Positions 15,294 to 24,176 of a DNA stretch of 64,000 bases are shown one piece after another. Source of the stretch: Planococcus sp. PAMC 21323 (lineage in GTDB: Bacteria; Bacillota; Bacilli; Bacillales_A; Planococcaceae); contig NZ_CP009129.1 in the NCBI RefSeq assembly GCF_000785555.1, positions 2,604,001 through 2,668,000 on the forward strand, given 5' to 3'. The notes beneath the pieces are model-generated. The model had not been told where the DNA came from. It was given only the letters and a program-made list of their open reading frames with translations, and searched no databases. The position numbers and the translations under genes were made by a program. Position 1 is the stretch's first letter; each line of letters starts with the position of its first letter.

Positions 15294-15740
15294 TTAATTA
15301 TTTAAGTAAAATTGAGTGCAATAAATATTTGGGGCTACTTGGATCAAGTTTGACTCTTGAAAGCCAAACATTTTATAAAGTCCAATTGCTGGTTTATTAG
15401 CGGTTCCGGTACTAACTGTAAATTTGTATCCTCGATATTTTTTCAGCAAATAACTCACCAGTTTTTTCCCAATACCTTGCCGAAAATATATTGGGTCGAC
15501 TACTAATCGATGAATATCGACTGTTTCTTCTTCTACCTGATAAGAAATAACTCCTTGCAGTTGTTCTTGACTGTATCCGATAAAAAGTTCTTTACTTTTT
15601 TGTAATTCTTGAACAGTCTCGTGAAGTTGTGGAATATCATTAAAGCCCATCAATTCAGCTTCTATGCGATAAGCAGCTTGTTGAATTTGATAAATTTTTT
15701 TCGCAATCTGTTCATCTTGGTGGTTTAGTTTGCTAATCAT
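15294..15740 (-). CDS. GNAT family N-acetyltransferase
   Basis: A 148-residue GCN5-type acetyltransferase. Motif A is VDPIYFRQGIGKKLVSYLL (residues about 83-101), containing the acetyl-CoA pyrophosphate loop RQGIGK, followed by motif B around KPAIGLYKMFGFQE. The acceptor substrate cannot be predicted. The start has AAGGAGTG at good spacing. It lies downstream of the patatin gene on the same strand with a gap of 37 bases, so cotranscription is possible. Confidence 0.85.
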   Translation of the reverse strand: MISKLNHQDEQIAKKIYQIQQAAYRIEAELMGFNDIPQLHETVQELQKSKELFIGYSQEQLQGVISYQVEEETVDIHRLVVDPIYFRQGIGKKLVSYLLKKYRGYKFTVSTGTANKPAIGLYKMFGFQESNLIQVAPNIYCTQFYLNN

Positions 15741-15777
15741 CCTTCACCACTCCTTACGATAAGACTTTTTCCATTAA

Positions 15778-16626
15778 TTAGTTTTGAAGAAAATTAAGGA
15801 TATCATCAAATTTTTCTGTGGCATCGTGATAACCTTGATTGTAGAGCGTTTCTAATTTCACAGGATTTCGCTCTAATCCTTTAATTTTGTATAAATCTTT
15901 TGGTCGAATTACCACTGCTAAACCATCTCGTTCCATTTGTTCGATAAGCTCTATTGATTCGTTATAATTTAAATGCCGATTTTCCATGGTCTTTGCGATC
16001 GCTGGATATTGCCGAACAAACGCTGGCATGATTCCAGCAAATCGACTCTTTTTTTTCCGATAGCCTTTTTCTCTTGTTAAAATAATAATGGGCTTAGTCA
16101 CTCCATCGGATAACGCTTTCCGGATAGGCAGTGGATCTGCAATACTTCCGTCCATTAAAAGTTTTCCACCAAACTCTACTGGTTGCGACATTAACGGCAA
16201 GGAACTTGAAGCTCTTACAATCGTTAGTACATCTTCCGGACGTTTTTGTTTTTCAAAATAAACTGCTTTCCCTGTTAAACAATCTGTTACCCCTACAACA
16301 AACTCTTCTGTGGAGTTGTCAAAGCGATGATAGTCAAAGGGCACTAAGCTGTTTGGAATTTTATTAAAAATTAGATCCATGCCAAAAAGTTCACGCTTTG
16401 TCAGTAAGTTTTTAACCGAAAGGTATTCTGGGTGATTAACATAGCCAATTGTGACTTCTCGGTTCCGGCCATTTTGTCTTGAAATATAGGAAGATGCATG
16501 GCAGGCTCCGGCTGAAACACCAATCACGTAGTCCACAAAAACACTTTCTTCCAAAAGCTTTTCGAGTACACCACCCGTATAAACGCCTCGCATGCCACCG
16601 CCCTCAAGCACAATTCCACTTTTCAT
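15778..16626 (-). CDS. Patatin-like phospholipase
   Basis: A 282-residue cytoplasmic patatin-family lipid acyl hydrolase. The glycine-rich oxyanion loop is LEGGGMRGVYTGG (7-19), the nucleophile elbow is GVSAG with Ser38, and the dyad partner is Asp159 in MDGS. The C-terminal third, including KTMENRHLNYNESIELIEQM, resembles the YjjU-like subgroup. Bacterial members hydrolyse phospholipids or neutral lipids, but the physiological substrate of this branch is unknown. It follows the SRAP gene on the same strand by 37 bases and precedes a GNAT gene. Confidence 0.88.
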   Translation of the reverse strand: MKSGIVLEGGGMRGVYTGGVLEKLLEESVFVDYVIGVSAGACHASSYISRQNGRNREVTIGYVNHPEYLSVKNLLTKRELFGMDLIFNKIPNSLVPFDYHRFDNSTEEFVVGVTDCLTGKAVYFEKQKRPEDVLTIVRASSSLPLMSQPVEFGGKLLMDGSIADPLPIRKALSDGVTKPIIILTREKGYRKKKSRFAGIMPAFVRQYPAIAKTMENRHLNYNESIELIEQMERDGLAVVIRPKDLYKIKGLERNPVKLETLYNQGYHDATEKFDDILNFLQN

Positions 16627-16663
16627 AATCAGCCCTCCTTCAGCTAGCTACATTCCCTTAACA

Positions 16664-17341
16664 TTAACCGACTTTTTCAATCAACTCCGGCTTATTATTT
16701 TTGGGAGAATTCACTTCTTGAGAAACACGAAATGCCTCCATTTCTTTTGCTTGATAAGGTTTTAGTAAAGCTTTCAAAGTTTCGATATCTTCTACTCGTG
16801 GGTCTAGCCAAGTCTTTTCATCTGCTTTTGATAAAATTACCGGCATTCGATCATGAATTGACTCCATTAATTTGTTTGGAGCGGTTGTCAAAATCGAACA
16901 ACTCTTCACTATTTGACCATCTGGCGCTTTCCACGATTCCCAAAGGGCTGCAAAAGCAAAAGGCTCTCCAGTTCTTAATTTGATACGCATCGGAACCTTT
17001 TCGCCATCTTTTTGCTGCCATTCATAAAAAGAGTCAGCTACCACGATACAACGTTTCTTTTTGAAGGCATTACGAAAACTAGGTTTTTCCGCTACTGTTT
17101 CTGAGCGAGCATTAATCATTTTATAACCAATTTTCTCATCTTTTGCCCAAGGCGGTATTAATCCCCACCGCAATTGACCTAATCGGTTTTTGTCACCATC
17201 ATTTACGATCGCAATCACTTGTTGAGAAGGTGCAATATTATAACTAACGGAATATTCATCTTTGCTCAATGTTGCTTCTTCAATATTAAAACGCTCGATC
17301 AACACCGTATAATCAGTAAACAATGAGTATCTTCCACACAC
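16664..17341 (-). CDS. SOS response-associated peptidase (SRAP/HMCES/YedK family)
   Basis: A 225-residue SRAP protein. These enzymes use the Cys immediately after the initiator Met to form a thiazolidine DNA-protein cross-link with abasic sites in single-stranded DNA. Here the Cys is in MCGRYSLF, which requires initiation at GTG 17341; a ribosome binding site GGAAGGGGTGA ends 5 bases before it. A longer frame from 17362 would bury the catalytic Cys at residue 9. Other conserved pieces are NIAPSQ (about 37-42), RWGLIPPWA, NARSET, RCIVVADSFYEW and HDRMPVIL. No LexA box is evident upstream. Confidence 0.93.
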   Translation of the reverse strand: MCGRYSLFTDYTVLIERFNIEEATLSKDEYSVSYNIAPSQQVIAIVNDGDKNRLGQLRWGLIPPWAKDEKIGYKMINARSETVAEKPSFRNAFKKKRCIVVADSFYEWQQKDGEKVPMRIKLRTGEPFAFAALWESWKAPDGQIVKSCSILTTAPNKLMESIHDRMPVILSKADEKTWLDPRVEDIETLKALLKPYQAKEMEAFRVSQEVNSPKNNKPELIEKVG

Positions 17342-17651
17342 CTCGGTCACCCCTTCCATCATTCATTATTACTATAAATATAACAGAAAATTCATTCTTC
17401 TTCTTTGTTATTTCTTTTGATTTTATCGTTGTAAAATAAATGTCCTATTTCACCAAAAATTTTTAGGCTATCTCTCAAATTTCAGTTCAATAATTTGCCA
17501 TTGTCCATTTTTTGTCTTTATTTAGTTATATTTACAGCTTTAAGCTTTTGTATTCTCTAGACTCTAAATCGATGGAAAATTCGTTAAGGTCCCTTAAATG
17601 GCGAAATAGTGTTATAATAGAAGAACTACGATTTATATTAGGAGGAATCAC
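17342..17651. other. Intergenic region between divergent genes
   Basis: This AT-rich stretch of 310 bases between the SRAP gene and the divergent unknown gene holds one recognisable extended -10 promoter (17610-17618). I see no further gene, repeat or riboswitch in it. Confidence 0.5.
17610..17618 (+). promoter_or_regulatory. Extended -10 promoter
   Basis: TGTTATAAT: a perfect TATAAT (17613-17618) with the TG extension two bases upstream. The -35 region is poor. It lies 34 bases before the ATG of the following gene. Confidence 0.6.
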
Positions 17652-18083
17652 ATGGCTACTGCACGCGAAATGAGTCTCGTCAACAAGGATTTTCTGGTTG
17701 AAGAATTAGGGCTGAAACAACAAGGTAACTCAACGATTTTTACGAATGAAGATTGTTTTGTGTTATCTCCATCTGTTCAGCGATATGAAAAAGGATTTGA
17801 CGTCAGTGAATTTAATTTGGCAAAGTTCGATCCAGAACGTCAACAAGGCTTTTTGATTGTACGGTACATGGATACCTTTTTAATGGCAAAACTTGAAAGC
17901 TTCACTAAAAAAATGATGCTTCCTGAATTACAAATTAAAAAGAAAAACACAAAACCTCATTGGAAATTCACTGTTGCTGAAAATCCTGCTTATCACATTG
18001 TTAACACGCAAAACAAAGAATTGCGTTACCGTTTACAAGAACCAACTAAAAAACAAATTCTTTCTTTTTTTAATAAGCTATAA
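17652..18083 (+). CDS. Hypothetical cytoplasmic protein, 143 residues
   Basis: I do not recognise this family. It is a soluble, lysine-rich protein of mixed alpha/beta appearance with no signal peptide, membrane segment or metal motif. Notable segments are FLIVRYMDTFLMAKL (about 75-89) and the basic stretch QIKKKNTKPHWKF (94-106). The gene looks real: an extended -10 promoter, AGGAGGAATCAC ahead of the ATG, and a terminator directly after the stop. It is a single-gene unit divergent from SRAP and followed by an MFS gene. Confidence 0.75.
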   Translation: MATAREMSLVNKDFLVEELGLKQQGNSTIFTNEDCFVLSPSVQRYEKGFDVSEFNLAKFDPERQQGFLIVRYMDTFLMAKLESFTKKMMLPELQIKKKNTKPHWKFTVAENPAYHIVNTQNKELRYRLQEPTKKQILSFFNKL

Positions 18084-18084
18084 G

Positions 18085-18118
18085 AAAATCCCGCTGCTTA
18101 CTGCATGCGGGTTTTTTA
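18085..18118 (+). terminator. Terminator of the 143-residue protein gene
   Basis: CCCGCTGC and GCATGCGGG pair (one bulge) and are followed by TTTTTTATT just downstream of the stop. Confidence 0.8.
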
Positions 18119-18212
18119 TTGCTCTTTTTCGAAAAATTAGATTGCCAATGGTAAGATGATAATTAATATAGACAACTTCACTCATAGTTGATTGTCGATC
18201 GGATGTGATTTT

Positions 18213-19412
18213 ATGGATTCCCCGCGATATACGGTTAAAGACCGTCAGTTCTGGAAAATCATCCTCAGTCTCCTTTTCGCTTCTTTATTTATTTTCGCTA
18301 ATATGTATGCTGTACAGCCTTTGCTGCCAGTCTTTGTAGAAGAATTTCAAGTTTCAGTTTCCACAGCTAGCTTGTCTTTATCACTAACCATTGTCGGCTT
18401 AATAATCGGACTAATTGTTCTCGGATTTTTTTCTGATCGCAACGGCAGAAAATCGTATATTGTTTATTCTTTACTCGGTTCAGCCATTCCTTTTTTCATC
18501 ATTCCTTTGACCGATTCATTTTCTATATTATTACTTCTTCGTTTTATTCAAGGCTTTGCACTAGCAGGTGTTCCTGCTGCTGCTCTCGCGTACATCAGTG
18601 AGGAAATCGATCGAAAAAACATTGCTTATGCGACTGCTCTTTATATTTCTAGTAACGCGCTCGGTGGGATGTTGGGACGTTTTTTAACAGGCTTTCTAAC
18701 TGACCATTTCTCGTGGCAAATTTCTTTTTATGCTTTTGCGGTGACGGGACTCTTCATATTTGTTATTGTCCTTTATTTACTACCACCATCACAGAATTTC
18801 AAATCTAGCCAAGTAAGCTTTGCAAAAGATATAGCCGGCTTCTTGTTTCACTTAAAAAACCCTGCTCTACTCGTGGTTTTTGGTCTTGGTACAGTTTTGC
18901 AAACTTCTTTTACAGGTATTTGGACGTATTTGCCTTTTTATCTAGAAGCCTCTCCGTTTTCTATGTCGTTGCAGGCGATATCGTATTTGTTTTTCGCTTA
19001 TGGTATCGGTGTCATTGGATCGCCAATGGCTGGTCGTGTTGCTGAAAAATTCGGCTTACGCAATGTCCGCCTGGCAGGTGTATTTATTTTATCTGCTGGA
19101 ATTTTCATGACACTTAGTCCGTATCTTTGGATGATTGTTGTTGGCCTTTGTGTCACTTGCCTCGGCTTTTTCACTGCTCACGCCTTAACTGCTGCTTCTG
19201 TCAGCCAGCAAGCAACTCACCATAAAGGCAGTGCTTCGAGCCTTTATTTGGTATCGTATTATATAGGTGTTGCAGCAGGTAGTTCTTTGTTAAGTCCTTT
19301 ATGGACCTCCGGTGGTTGGACTGGCCTAGTGCTATTTAGCGCTATTTTGCCGCTTCTTTATATAATGGCCATTACTTTATACCGAAAAAAAGCAGGCTCT
19401 CCCCGGAGGTGA
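18213..19412 (+). CDS. MFS transporter (YnfM-like)
   Basis: A 399-residue twelve-helix MFS protein. The motif between helices 2 and 3 is GFFSDRNGRKSYIVYSLL, and the periplasmic-proximal start NMYAVQPLLPVFVEEF resembles YnfM/arabinose-type effluxers. Transport substrate is not evident. ATG 18213 is preferred; a TTG start at 18192 would add 7 residues without a ribosome binding site, while GGATGTGAT lies before the ATG. The last codons (SPRR) and the stop fall inside the terminator hairpin. Confidence 0.85.
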   Translation: MDSPRYTVKDRQFWKIILSLLFASLFIFANMYAVQPLLPVFVEEFQVSVSTASLSLSLTIVGLIIGLIVLGFFSDRNGRKSYIVYSLLGSAIPFFIIPLTDSFSILLLLRFIQGFALAGVPAAALAYISEEIDRKNIAYATALYISSNALGGMLGRFLTGFLTDHFSWQISFYAFAVTGLFIFVIVLYLLPPSQNFKSSQVSFAKDIAGFLFHLKNPALLVVFGLGTVLQTSFTGIWTYLPFYLEASPFSMSLQAISYLFFAYGIGVIGSPMAGRVAEKFGLRNVRLAGVFILSAGIFMTLSPYLWMIVVGLCVTCLGFFTAHALTAASVSQQATHHKGSASSLYLVSYYIGVAAGSSLLSPLWTSGGWTGLVLFSAILPLLYIMAITLYRKKAGSPRR

Positions 19413-19423
19413 GCCTGCTTTTT
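19386..19423 (+). terminator. Terminator overlapping the MFS gene end
   Basis: AAAAGCAGGCTC and GAGCCTGCTTTT pair around an 11-base loop that contains the last codons; T residues follow. Confidence 0.85.
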
Positions 19424-19438
19424 GCTGTCAATCAACTC

Positions 19439-21085
19439 TTATTTAAGAAAATCCGGTGGAATCGACATCAGATCTATTCCCCAAACAAGCGGTAGGAAGT
19501 AGAAGACCGCCAGTGCGACAAAGAAAATCCCAAAGATATTAAGCGCAAAACCCGCTTTGGCCATATCTGAAATCTTTAAGTATCCAGAGCCAAATACGAC
19601 CGCATTTGGTGGTGTTGCGACTGGCAACATAAATGCACAAGATGCTGCAACAGCTGCTGTTACCATCAGTGCATAAGGGTGAATGCTAAGAGCGACTGCA
19701 AGTGATGCCATGATTGGAAACATCATCGAAGCCGTAGCTGTGTTTGAAGTAATTTCGGTCAAGAACAACACGAGCGCAGCTACTACCAAAACAATGATGA
19801 GAACATTAACGCCTTGTAACCCAATCAACTGATTACCGATCCATTCAGACAACCCGGAGCTTGTAAATCCAGCAGCGATAGCCAGTCCACCACCAAATAA
19901 CAGTAAAATACCCCAAGGTAACTTAACAGCGGTTGCCCAGTCTAGTAAGTGATCGCCTTTTTTATTTTTTGAAGGAATAATGAATAACACCATCGCAGCA
20001 ATCAAGCCTACTGTTGCATCTGTCATTTCTATGTTGGGTGCAAATGCATCCAAGATAAATGAGCGGCTGATCCAAGCAAGTGCCACCGCTATGAAAACGA
20101 CAAAGACTGCTTTTTCTTCATAAGAAGCTCCACCTAAGTCCGCTTTTTGCTGACGTATTACTTCGCTTCCCCCTGGTAAATGCTTCAACTTTTGCGGATA
20201 AGCAACTTTCACTAGATAAATCCAAGCAACGAATATAAAAATCCACGCTAATGGTACACCAAACAACATCCACTGTGCAAAAGAGATTTCAATACCGTAA
20301 ATTTCATTCACTGCACCTGCAAGCAACGTATTCGGAGGTGTTCCGATTAATGTGGCAATTCCTCCAAGAGATGCAGAATAGGCAATTCCTAACATTAAAG
20401 CTTTACCAAAGCTGAAATTCTCTTTTGAAGTATCGATCGAAGTATTATACTTTAGAGCTTCCGATACTTGATAAATAATGGCTAAGCCAATTGGCACCAT
20501 CATCATCGCCGTAGCCGTATTGGAAATCCACATTGACAGGAATCCTGTTGCCACCATGAAACCGAGAATAATGCGCTCCGTATTCGTTCCAATTACAGAA
20601 ATGATCGTTAAGGCAATTCGCTTATGCAAATCCCATTTCTCCATTGTCAGGGCAATCATAAAACCACCCATAAATAAAAAGATTGTATCACTGCCATACG
20701 CTGAAGTTGTAGCGCTTACATCGAGCCCTTTAGTCATTGGAAAAAGAATAATTGGCAGGAGTGATGTTGCAGGAATCGGAATGGCCTCTGTAATCCACCA
20801 AGTCGCAATCCAAATTGTACTGGCCAGTATCGCTTTTGCTTCAGGTGGCAGTCCATCAGGATTAAAGAATAGTAAAGTTAAGATAAAAAGGAGTGGACCG
20901 AGAAACAGACCGATTAACTGCGGTGTATTGTAACTCCTATTTTTTTTGCGCTCATCATAAGATCCGGCATCTTCGGCCCGGTCTCGATCATCAGGTATGC
21001 CAGAACTAGGATTGGTAAAAAATCGGAATGCATCTTTTACCTGATCATGTTTTTCCCACATCCAATTCCATGTTGTCGAAATCAT
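19439..21085 (-). CDS. sdcS: Sodium:dicarboxylate symporter, DASS/SLC13 family (SdcS-like)
   Basis: A 548-residue integral membrane protein of the divalent anion:sodium symporter family. It has a hydrophilic N-terminal extension of about 50 residues, then a dozen hydrophobic segments. The two Ser-Asn-Thr motifs that bind sodium and dicarboxylate are present: SNTATAMMMVPIG (about 189-201) and TSNTATASMMFPIM (about 443-456). S. aureus SdcS imports succinate, fumarate and malate with sodium. The match is at family level; the N-terminal extension is longer than in SdcS. It stands as a single gene convergent with the MFS gene. Confidence 0.85.
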   Translation of the reverse strand: MISTTWNWMWEKHDQVKDAFRFFTNPSSGIPDDRDRAEDAGSYDERKKNRSYNTPQLIGLFLGPLLFILTLLFFNPDGLPPEAKAILASTIWIATWWITEAIPIPATSLLPIILFPMTKGLDVSATTSAYGSDTIFLFMGGFMIALTMEKWDLHKRIALTIISVIGTNTERIILGFMVATGFLSMWISNTATAMMMVPIGLAIIYQVSEALKYNTSIDTSKENFSFGKALMLGIAYSASLGGIATLIGTPPNTLLAGAVNEIYGIEISFAQWMLFGVPLAWIFIFVAWIYLVKVAYPQKLKHLPGGSEVIRQQKADLGGASYEEKAVFVVFIAVALAWISRSFILDAFAPNIEMTDATVGLIAAMVLFIIPSKNKKGDHLLDWATAVKLPWGILLLFGGGLAIAAGFTSSGLSEWIGNQLIGLQGVNVLIIVLVVAALVLFLTEITSNTATASMMFPIMASLAVALSIHPYALMVTAAVAASCAFMLPVATPPNAVVFGSGYLKISDMAKAGFALNIFGIFFVALAVFYFLPLVWGIDLMSIPPDFLK

Positions 21086-21208
21086 CTTATCCCTCCATTA
21101 TCTAAAAAACTAATTTTTCAATATTTATCTCCATAATTGTATAGGTTTCGACTCTTACTAACAAGATAAAACTAATTTTTGTCTATTTCTACTAAAAAAT
21201 CCCACTAG

Positions 21209-21239
21209 AAAAGGACGGAGACCCATATCTCTGCCCTTT
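21209..21239 (-). terminator. Putative terminator of the small hydrophilic protein gene
   Basis: AAAGG-x-CGGAGA and TCTCTG-x-CCTTT pair with one mismatch; on the minus strand the stem ends with TTTTCTAG. Confidence 0.5.
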
Positions 21240-21263
21240 ACTCTTACTTTCTTTATGCGTCAC

Positions 21264-21452
21264 TTACTCTTCTTTAGACTCACCAATTGGATTATTTTCA
21301 TCACCAATCCCTTTATTGCTATGAGCTCCTTTTTCTCTCATCTTTTCTCCACGATTTTTTTCCTGTTCATCGCTGCTTTTAAATTTTTCGTCTTGTCGCT
21401 GACCTTGGCTGCTCTCTTGATTTGCATGTTCTGAAAAATCATTTTTAGCCAT
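21264..21452 (-). CDS. Small very hydrophilic protein, stress type
   Basis: A 62-residue protein made almost wholly of charged and polar residues (E, K, D, S, Q, N, G), with no hydrophobic core. It begins MAKNDFSEHANQESSQGQ. Such hydrophilin-like composition is common in desiccation and general-stress proteins, but I recognise no named family. AAGGAGG lies 8 bases before the ATG at 21452, so a longer frame starting at 21629 is not needed. A sigma-B-like promoter upstream would give a leader of about 26 bases. Confidence 0.72.
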   Translation of the reverse strand: MAKNDFSEHANQESSQGQRQDEKFKSSDEQEKNRGEKMREKGAHSNKGIGDENNPIGESKEE

Positions 21453-21484
21453 AAACTTTTCCTCCTTATTGTGTTTATTTTTCA

Positions 21485-21509
21485 TTCCCCTGAAAAATGA
21501 AAATAAAAC
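21485..21509 (-). promoter_or_regulatory. Putative sigma-B promoter
   Basis: Minus strand GTTTTA (21504-21509), exactly 13 bases, GGGGAA (21485-21490). It has 5/6 and 4/6 matches to the sigma-B consensus and lies in the gap between two minus-strand genes. Confidence 0.5.
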
Positions 21510-21511
21510 AC

Positions 21512-21988
21512 TTATAGCGGAAGAAAGACACCGTAACCAAAGTAGACGGTTAGAAGTGAAAGCAGTGCGAACACTAAATATTCGGAAGTGCCTCCCGTAG
21601 TGGCTGTTACTGGAAAGCGAACTGTCCACTTGAAAGGAAAGAATAATTTAACTCCTCTTTTGGTCGCCATATCCAATACGATATGACTGATCATCCCAAC
21701 TAACAATCCAGCTGATATCGCCTCAATAGTCATAAAGCTTTCCAACAAAAAAGCAGCCAGCGCTAGAAACAACAGACTATGTGTAAATGTTCGATGTCCA
21801 AAAAGACGATTGATTATTTTTGATAATGCCGGCAACGTTCTACCTATTTTACTGCCACTATGACAAATGTCTGGAATTACCGCTCCTACTACCCCAGCTC
21901 CTACTAATAGGAGTGGATCGTAATTCGTAACTTGTGCAAAAGCAAGACTTGCTGCTATACCGCCAATAATATGTGTTTTTCCTGTCAT
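21512..21988 (-). CDS. YdjM-like membrane protein (metal-dependent hydrolase fold)
   Basis: A 158-residue integral membrane protein of the YdjM/YfhP (DUF457) group. It has about four to five hydrophobic segments and the family metal-ligand pattern: THIIGG near the start (His5), RTFTHSLLFL in the middle (His near 69) and ISHIVLDMATKRGV later. YdjM in E. coli is LexA-regulated; the enzymatic substrate is unknown. ATG 21988 has AAAGGAG 8 bases upstream; an in-frame start at 22024 would add residues unlike the family. Confidence 0.83.
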   Translation of the reverse strand: MTGKTHIIGGIAASLAFAQVTNYDPLLLVGAGVVGAVIPDICHSGSKIGRTLPALSKIINRLFGHRTFTHSLLFLALAAFLLESFMTIEAISAGLLVGMISHIVLDMATKRGVKLFFPFKWTVRFPVTATTGGTSEYLVFALLSLLTVYFGYGVFLPL

Positions 21989-22152
21989 GCTTTTTCTCCT
22001 TTGACGTACATAATTCGAGTTCATTTTTTATTATACTAAAATTCGTGTATGCTGAAGATAGGGATATTGACGGTGTATGTAGAATTTTACTAAGCAATGA
22101 GTTCTATATTAACAGCAAATACTCCACAAGGAATTTAAAAGGAGGCGTCATT

Positions 22153-22782
22153 ATGGGAATTCACCGTTTTTTTACTTCATTAAACGATTTAGAACGAATT
22201 ATCCGTGCACCTGGAATGTTCAAATTTGAAGAACATAATGTTGCAGCCCATTCATGGAAAGTAAGCCAGTACGCAATGTTTTTTGCAACTATTGAAGAAC
22301 GTGCTGGACGAGAAATCGATTGGAAATCTTTATATGAAAAAACGATAAATCACGATTTTGCAGAAGTGTTTATCGGAGATATTAAAACACCCGTCAAATA
22401 TGCTTCTCCTGAACTAAAAGAAATGATCGCAAAAGTAGAAGAAGGCATGATGGAAAAGTTTATCCTCAGAGAAATTCCAGAAGAATTTCACGATGTTTTT
22501 TTTGAACGTATGAAAGAAGGAAAAGACGATACTGTAGAAGGACGTTTGCTAGAATTAGCAGATAAGCTAGATCAATTTTACGAAGCTTTTGCTGAGTTGA
22601 AACGAGGCAATACAGATAAGGAATTTGTCGTCATGTACCGAATTGCTTTAACGAAATTGCTCGGTCTTCCGTTACCTGCAAGTGTTGAATATTTTAAAAA
22701 GGTAATGCTTGATGATGTCATTAATGAAGATACTGCCATCGATGTCAAAGAACTTACACGTAAGATCATTGCTGAGCATTGA
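22153..22782 (+). CDS. HD-domain 5'-deoxynucleotidase, YfbR-like
   Basis: A 209-residue HD-superfamily phosphohydrolase. The metal ligands are in HNVAAHSWKV (His about 27-32), the paired HD of NHDFAEVFIGDIKTPVKY (about 70-87) and the later Asp of LADKLDQFYE. The EV..GD..TPVKY block matches E. coli YfbR, which removes phosphate from deoxynucleoside 5'-monophosphates. ATG 22153 has AAAGGAGG just upstream; upstream residues of a longer frame look non-coding. It diverges from the YdjM-like gene and precedes a CNNM-family gene. Confidence 0.87.
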   Translation: MGIHRFFTSLNDLERIIRAPGMFKFEEHNVAAHSWKVSQYAMFFATIEERAGREIDWKSLYEKTINHDFAEVFIGDIKTPVKYASPELKEMIAKVEEGMMEKFILREIPEEFHDVFFERMKEGKDDTVEGRLLELADKLDQFYEAFAELKRGNTDKEFVVMYRIALTKLLGLPLPASVEYFKKVMLDDVINEDTAIDVKELTRKIIAEH

Positions 22783-22839
22783 GCTTTGTTCTATATTCGT
22801 GGTAAAATTATGGTAAATTTAACATCAACAACTACTTTC

Positions 22840-22863
22840 GGAGGTGAATCCCTTAACAAGGGA
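22840..22863 (+). promoter_or_regulatory. Ribosome binding site separated from a TTG start by a small hairpin
   Basis: A strong GGAGGTGA (22840-22847) is followed by a 6-bp hairpin TCCCTT-AAC-AAGGGA (22849-22863), then ATTTA and TTG 22869. Linear distance from the strong site is 21 bases; with the hairpin folded it is about 6. The 3' arm AAGGGA could itself be the ribosome binding site. Confidence 0.5.
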
Positions 22864-22868
22864 ATTTA

Positions 22869-24176
22869 TTGGACCCCATACTTATACTGAATTTAGCATT
22901 GCTCGTCTTATTAATCGCGTTAACGGCTGTTTTCGTCGGATCTGAATTTGCTGTCGTTAAAGTCCGGATGTCGCGCATCGATCAATTAATCGATGAAGGA
23001 AATAAAAAGGCTGTACTGGTTAAAAAAATTACCAATGACTTAGATTATTATCTATCGGCGTGTCAGCTTGGTATCACGATTACTGCACTTGGACTAGGCT
23101 GGTTGGGAAAACCAACAGTTGAACGTCTTTTTTATCCTTTGTTTGAAATGCTCGATGTTCCTTCTTCCGCATCGACCATCATCTCATTTGTTTTAGCTTT
23201 CTCGTTAGTAACATTCCTACACGTTGTCATAGGGGAAATGGCACCAAAATCATTAGCCCTTCAATTTACTGAACGGATGACACTTTTGCTGTCACCTTTT
23301 TTGTATTGGTTCGGCAAAATTATGTATCCCTTTATTTTCATATTGAATGGCTCTGCTCGTATTCTATTACGAATTTTCGGAGTTGAGCCTGCTAAAGAAG
23401 ACCAAGCCCATTCTGAAGAAGAACTAAAAATCATTATGGCCCAAAGTTTCCAAAGCGGTGAAATCAATCAAACCGAATTGTCGTACATGCAGAATATTTT
23501 TGCCTTTGATGAACGCAGTGCAAAAGACGTGATGATCCCACGAACACAAATGATTGCCTTTGCAGATGATTTAACGAACGAAGAACTTCTCTCGCAAATC
23601 CGTGATCATCGCTTTACGCGTTACCCCATCGCAAGAGATGGAGACAAAGACGACCTTATTGGATTTATCAATGCAAAAGAAATTTTAACGCATTATGCGA
23701 TCGATGGACAATTTGATATGCTGGAACTTGTCCATGATTTACCTTACTTCCATGAAACGACACCTCTTCAAAGCGCACTTGTGAGAATGCAAAAAGATCG
23801 TACGCATATTGCACTTGTAATTGATGAATATGGTGGTACTTCTGGTTTGATTACGATGGAAGACATATTAGAGGAAATTGTTGGAGAAATTCGTGATGAG
23901 TTTGACGCAGAAGAAGATGAAGAAATTATTAAGGAAAGCGATTCGCGCTATCTTCTGAATGGTCGTGTCCTGTTAAAAGATCTGGAAGAGCGTTTCGGTT
24001 TCAACTTTGAAGACAGCGAAGATATCGATACGATTGCCGGCTGGATTCAGCATCAGCTAATTGAAGCTGAAACAGGCGATCTTTTTGTAAAAGAAGGCTG
24101 CCAATGGTCGATTGTCGAAATGGAAAATCATCACATCTTAAAAGTTGCTTGTGACATCTTACCAAAAACACCTTAA
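22869..24176 (+). CDS. CNNM/HlyC-CorC family membrane protein with CBS pair
   Basis: A 435-residue protein with the three-part layout of the CorC/hemolysin-related family: a DUF21 (CNNM) membrane domain with about four hydrophobic segments (residues 1-190), a CBS domain pair (about 205-330, starting [10 protein letters not shown] and including [24 protein letters not shown]), and a C-terminal CorC_HlyC domain. Members are linked to magnesium and cobalt export. The initiator is TTG 22869 and gives the usual [16 protein letters not shown] start; no nearer ATG exists. The unusual ribosome binding site arrangement is listed separately. Confidence 0.87.
   Translation: MDPILILNLALLVLLIALTAVFVGSEFAVVKVRMSRIDQLIDEGNKKAVLVKKITNDLDYYLSACQLGITITALGLGWLGKPTVERLFYPLFEMLDVPSSASTIISFVLAFSLVTFLHVVIGEMAPKSLALQFTERMTLLLSPFLYWFGKIMYPFIFILNGSARILLRIFGVEPAKEDQAHSEEELKIIMAQSFQSGEINQTELSYMQNIFAFDERSAKDVMIPRTQMIAFADDLTNEELLSQIRDHRFTRYPIARDGDKDDLIGFINAKEILTHYAIDGQFDMLELVHDLPYFHETTPLQSALVRMQKDRTHIALVIDEYGGTSGLITMEDILEEIVGEIRDEFDAEEDEEIIKESDSRYLLNGRVLLKDLEERFGFNFEDSEDIDTIAGWIQHQLIEAETGDLFVKEGCQWSIVEMENHHILKVACDILPKTP

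Noticed and set aside
20478..20933. Long open frame (151 codons) antisense to the SdcS-like gene, and similar frames at 31056-31412 and 39896-40366
   Set aside because: They lie opposite strong membrane-protein or enzyme genes, have no ribosome binding site, and their composition reflects the complementary strand.
21973..22152. Upstream in-frame extension of the YfbR-like protein
   Set aside because: The added 60 residues overlap the divergent YdjM-like gene start and its regulatory region, and ATG 22153 has an ideal ribosome binding site.
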